Positions 13,125-15,081 of a DNA stretch of 15,081 nucleotides are shown here, in pieces. Positions within the stretch are counted from its first letter, which is position 1. Every line of letters starts with the position of its first letter. Below the pieces are notes generated by a model. It saw only the letters and a program-made list of their open reading frames with translations, was not told the origin of the DNA and searched no databases. The stretch comes from Spirochaetaceae bacterium (lineage in GTDB: Bacteria; Spirochaetota; Spirochaetia; Treponematales; Breznakiellaceae): the NCBI GenBank assembly GCA_031275595.1, contig JAISOO010000179.1:1-15081 (forward strand). The letters run 5' to 3'. A program made the translations under genes and the position numbers.

Positions 13125-14298
13125 AGGCCCGGTATTTTTCCGGATCGCTTTTAAAGGCCACCACGGAAGATACCGGATCCTCCATGGCCTTTTCCAGGGC
13201 TTTTTCGGCTTCCAAGATGAGTCTCTCCTCGTCGACGAGCCTTCCCGCCCGGGAACTAAGGCCGATGCAGAGATCGGTCTTTTGGAAGGTCGGCGGCAGG
13301 CGTTGCAGCATCTGCTCATGGAAAATTTCGGATTTTGTCAGCCCCTGGGCCACATCGATATTGGGAATAATAACCGAAATACCCCGGTCCCCTTTTTCAA
13401 AAACCAGATCCCGGTGGATAAAATAGTTTACCGCTTCATCGGCAAGTTTAACAAATACCGACTCGTTGATTTTTTTTGAAGGGGCGAATTCTATAACAGC
13501 GAAAACCAGATCCTGCTCTGAGGCGGCACAGCGGTGGAGTTCTGAAGAAAGTCGATCCTTGACATAGTCCTCCCATCCGATATTGCCATGGGGCGAATAG
13601 AGCCCCCGGGGCTCTTCCGGCGGAAGCTCCCCAGCCGCTTTGGGAGCGGCTTCCACCTCGGCCGCAAAGTCCTCCCCGGAAAAAACAGCTTCCCCCCCGG
13701 AGGCCCCGTCTTCTTCCGGGACCGGGCCGCCGGTCCCGTGTTTCCGGGACGCTCCCTCGGGTACCGCAGTCTTGGCTTGGAGGAATTCCATGATCAGGGT
13801 GGAAAAGGCAATGGCCAGGGCCGCTAAAATCGCGAGAAGGGTATATTTCAATATGTCGATAAGACCGTCATAGTCGATATAATTGGAGACCGCGCTGATA
13901 GTGGTATTTCGGATACCCTCCAGTCTGAGGGGCATAAAGAAAGGTTCCCCCGAAAGGCCGAATACATTTTTAAACCGGGGGGACTCACCCACCCAGGTAA
14001 TAATCCTGCCCCGCTCCCGTTCAAAGGTATCTACCCCCAGCGGTCCGGAAATGATTACAGCCTGGAGGGTCTGTGAATCCATAAGGGCATCCTGAATGGC
14101 CTCTCGAAAGGGTTCATTCATAAATCCCAGAATTCTCGATACCGAAGAAGAGATATCCACCAATTCGGTAAATTCCCGTTCCGCTAATCTTTGACGCTCG
14201 TTAATACCGGTAATGATGTTATACGCCGCAATTCCCAGAGCCAAAACATATACCGCTATACAAATAAGTGCTATAACCGATGATACTTTCTGACGCAT
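13093..14298 (-). CDS. Two-TM membrane protein with a degenerate GGDEF-like domain
   Basis: The 401-residue protein has a helix at about residues 5-29, an extracytoplasmic sensor-sized region (30-147) and a second helix (148-172). A Pro/Glu/Ala-rich linker (175-235) follows, then a cytoplasmic domain (240-395). That last domain follows the GGDEF fold pattern (a SVIIPNIDVAQ block, then LCIGLSS at 343-349, then EAEKALEKAM and VVAFKSDPEKYR). The GGDEF signature itself is replaced by EKGDRGIS (301-308), so diguanylate cyclase activity is unlikely. It may bind nucleotide or act as a signalling scaffold. No ribosome site is seen; a perfect TATAAT lies at 14305-14310 on the same strand, placing the transcript start on the A of the ATG. 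The domain call rests on pattern only. Confidence 0.75.
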   Translation of the reverse strand: MRQKVSSVIALICIAVYVLALGIAAYNIITGINERQRLAEREFTELVDISSSVSRILGFMNEPFREAIQDALMDSQTLQAVIISGPLGVDTFERERGRIITWVGESPRFKNVFGLSGEPFFMPLRLEGIRNTTISAVSNYIDYDGLIDILKYTLLAILAALAIAFSTLIMEFLQAKTAVPEGASRKHGTGGPVPEEDGASGGEAVFSGEDFAAEVEAAPKAAGELPPEEPRGLYSPHGNIGWEDYVKDRLSSELHRCAASEQDLVFAVIEFAPSKKINESVFVKLADEAVNYFIHRDLVFEKGDRGISVIIPNIDVAQGLTKSEIFHEQMLQRLPPTFQKTDLCIGLSSRAGRLVDEERLILEAEKALEKAMEDPVSSVVAFKSDPEKYRAFIASQNKKHL

Positions 14299-14304
14299 GA
14301 ACCT

Positions 14305-14310
14305 ATTATA
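14305..14310 (-). promoter_or_regulatory. Consensus -10 box placing transcription start on the ATG (leaderless)
   Basis: On the minus strand the sequence reads TATAAT, six bases (AGGTTC), then ATG. With the -10 box at -12 to -7, position +1 is the A of the ATG at 14298. The -35 region at 17-18 bases upstream (TAGCAT or CTAGCA) is weak. No Shine-Dalgarno sequence lies between. Confidence 0.55.
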
Positions 14311-14370
14311 TACGTTTTTTTAATATCATGCTAGGATAAACAACATTATTTTGGGGCTTTTTGAAAATTC

Positions 14371-14387
14371 CGCCGGTTTTAGCGGCG
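14371..14387 (+). promoter_or_regulatory. Small hairpin next to the ribosome site of the MEMO-family gene
   Basis: CGCCG and CGGCG form a 5-bp stem around GTTTTAG, immediately before the AAAGGTG ribosome site (14388-14394). It may affect initiation or be incidental. Confidence 0.25.
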
Positions 14388-14403
14388 AAAGGTGTAATTA
14401 ACA

Positions 14404-15081
14404 ATGATAGTGAGGAAAAGACAGCTCCCCCCGGGATGGTACCCCCAAACCCCCCAGGAGATCAGGGAATTTCTTAAGGATTACGAGGGGGCAGGGGAAC
14501 GGCCGGCCTCGGCGGTGATGGCCCCCCACGCGGGGTGGTTTTATTCCGGGGCGCTCGCGGCCCGGGCCATCGCGGCCCTGGATCGGGAGGCCGATACGGT
14601 GGTGGTCATCGGCGGGCACCTTCCCGCCGGGCTGCCCCCCCTTTTTGCCGAAGAGGACGGGGCGGCAACCCCCTTGGGAACCATGGAAATCGACGGGGAA
14701 TTCAGGGAGATTCTTAAAAAAGCGCTGGGAGGTTCCGGCGATCCCTATCAGGATAACACCGTGGAAATACAGCTCCCCATAGCGGCTTATTTTTTGCCCC
14801 GGGCCCGGCTCCTCTGGCTGCGGCTTTCTCCGGACAGAGCTTCCTTTGAAGCGGGGAAACGGATCGCCCAAACCGGGATGGCCCTGAAACGGAAAACCGT
14901 GCTTATCGCCTCGACGGATCTGACCCATTACGGACGTCATTATGGTTTTATGCCCCATGGGACCGGGGAGAAGGCGCTGGAATGGGTCAAAACGGTAAAC
15001 GACGCCCGGTTTATTGCTGCCGTGGAGGCGGGGGATCCCGGCCTGGTGCTGGAGCGGGCGGAACGGGGAAAGGCCGCCTGT
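14404..15081 (+). CDS. MEMO1-family protein (AmmeMemoRadiSam system protein B), 5' part
   Basis: The first 226 codons are present; the gene runs off the window. Family marks are MAPHAGWFYSG (39-49, with His42), a VVVIGGHLP block (66-74, His72), DNTVEIQLP (117-125) and IASTDLTHYG (168-177, with Asp172 and His175). The last visible residue, Cys226, may be the metal-binding Cys of the family, normally followed by Gly. MEMO proteins resemble metal-dependent dioxygenases. In bacteria they are usually encoded with an AMMECR1-domain protein and a radical SAM enzyme, whose joint function is not settled. ATG 14404 has AAAGGTG (14388-14394) nine bases upstream. It is divergent from the degenerate-GGDEF gene with a 105-base gap. 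The partner genes may lie just beyond the window. Confidence 0.88.
   Translation, partial: MIVRKRQLPPGWYPQTPQEIREFLKDYEGAGERPASAVMAPHAGWFYSGALAARAIAALDREADTVVVIGGHLPAGLPPLFAEEDGAATPLGTMEIDGEFREILKKALGGSGDPYQDNTVEIQLPIAAYFLPRARLLWLRLSPDRASFEAGKRIAQTGMALKRKTVLIASTDLTHYGRHYGFMPHGTGEKALEWVKTVNDARFIAAVEAGDPGLVLERAERGKAAC

Noticed and set aside
12456..13319. 287-codon minus-strand frame across the DUF4340 gene
   Set aside because: It spans the ends of two well-supported genes, has no ribosome site and yields a proline/arginine-rich peptide typical of shadow frames.
1..15081. CRISPR array or defence system
   Set aside because: No regularly spaced direct repeats and no cas-like or known defence genes are seen on either strand.

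Overview
The window looks like part of a spirochete chromosome, most likely a Treponema of the moderately GC-rich, termite-gut type. This is inferred from the eukaryote-like IleRS, several spirochete-style genes of unknown function, many G and C tracts, and numerous intergenic hairpins. It cannot be proved without a database search. No rRNA, tRNA, CRISPR array or intact mobile element is visible.

Layout. (1) 1-173 is the 3' end of a sodium-pump decarboxylase beta subunit. (2) 174-583 is a non-coding stretch with a nested hairpin. (3) 584-1759 is a PfkB-family sugar or nucleoside kinase, followed by a terminator-like hairpin. (4) 1933-5244 is ileS, of the long eukaryote-like type, with two palindromic, low-complexity in-frame segments. 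It is tightly followed by a lipoprotein gene (5248-6147) that ends in a perfect 16-bp hairpin. (5) 6477-7322 holds an FmdB-type zinc ribbon gene, a doubtful small basic ORF and a four-knuckle zinc-ribbon membrane protein. (6) 7465-8229 is a DeoR-family repressor. (7) 8230-8831 is gene-poor. It holds the C-terminal relic of an ISAs1-like transposase that directly abuts a roughly 290-bp element bounded by imperfect inverted repeats of about 60 bp. (8) 8832-13124 is a compact four-gene operon: ABC ATPase, ABC-2 permease, GldG-like auxiliary protein and DUF4340 protein. It encodes a Gld-type ABC system. (9) 13093-14298 on the minus strand is a two-TM membrane protein with a degenerate GGDEF-like domain; its 3' end overlaps that of the operon. 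(10) 14404-15081 is the start of a MEMO1-family gene (AmmeMemoRadiSam system protein B), cut by the window end.

How the genes fit together. The Gld-type operon is the only clear multi-gene machine: every junction overlaps or is only 3 nt apart, so the four products are expected to form one envelope complex. The ileS-lipoprotein pair is probably co-transcribed. The other genes look like separate transcription units divided by hairpins.

The most unusual material is the inverted-repeat element joined to the transposase relic just upstream of the ABC operon. Next come the palindromic in-frame segments of ileS, one carrying an 11-G run, and two genes whose -10 boxes lie so close to the ATG that leaderless mRNAs are predicted.
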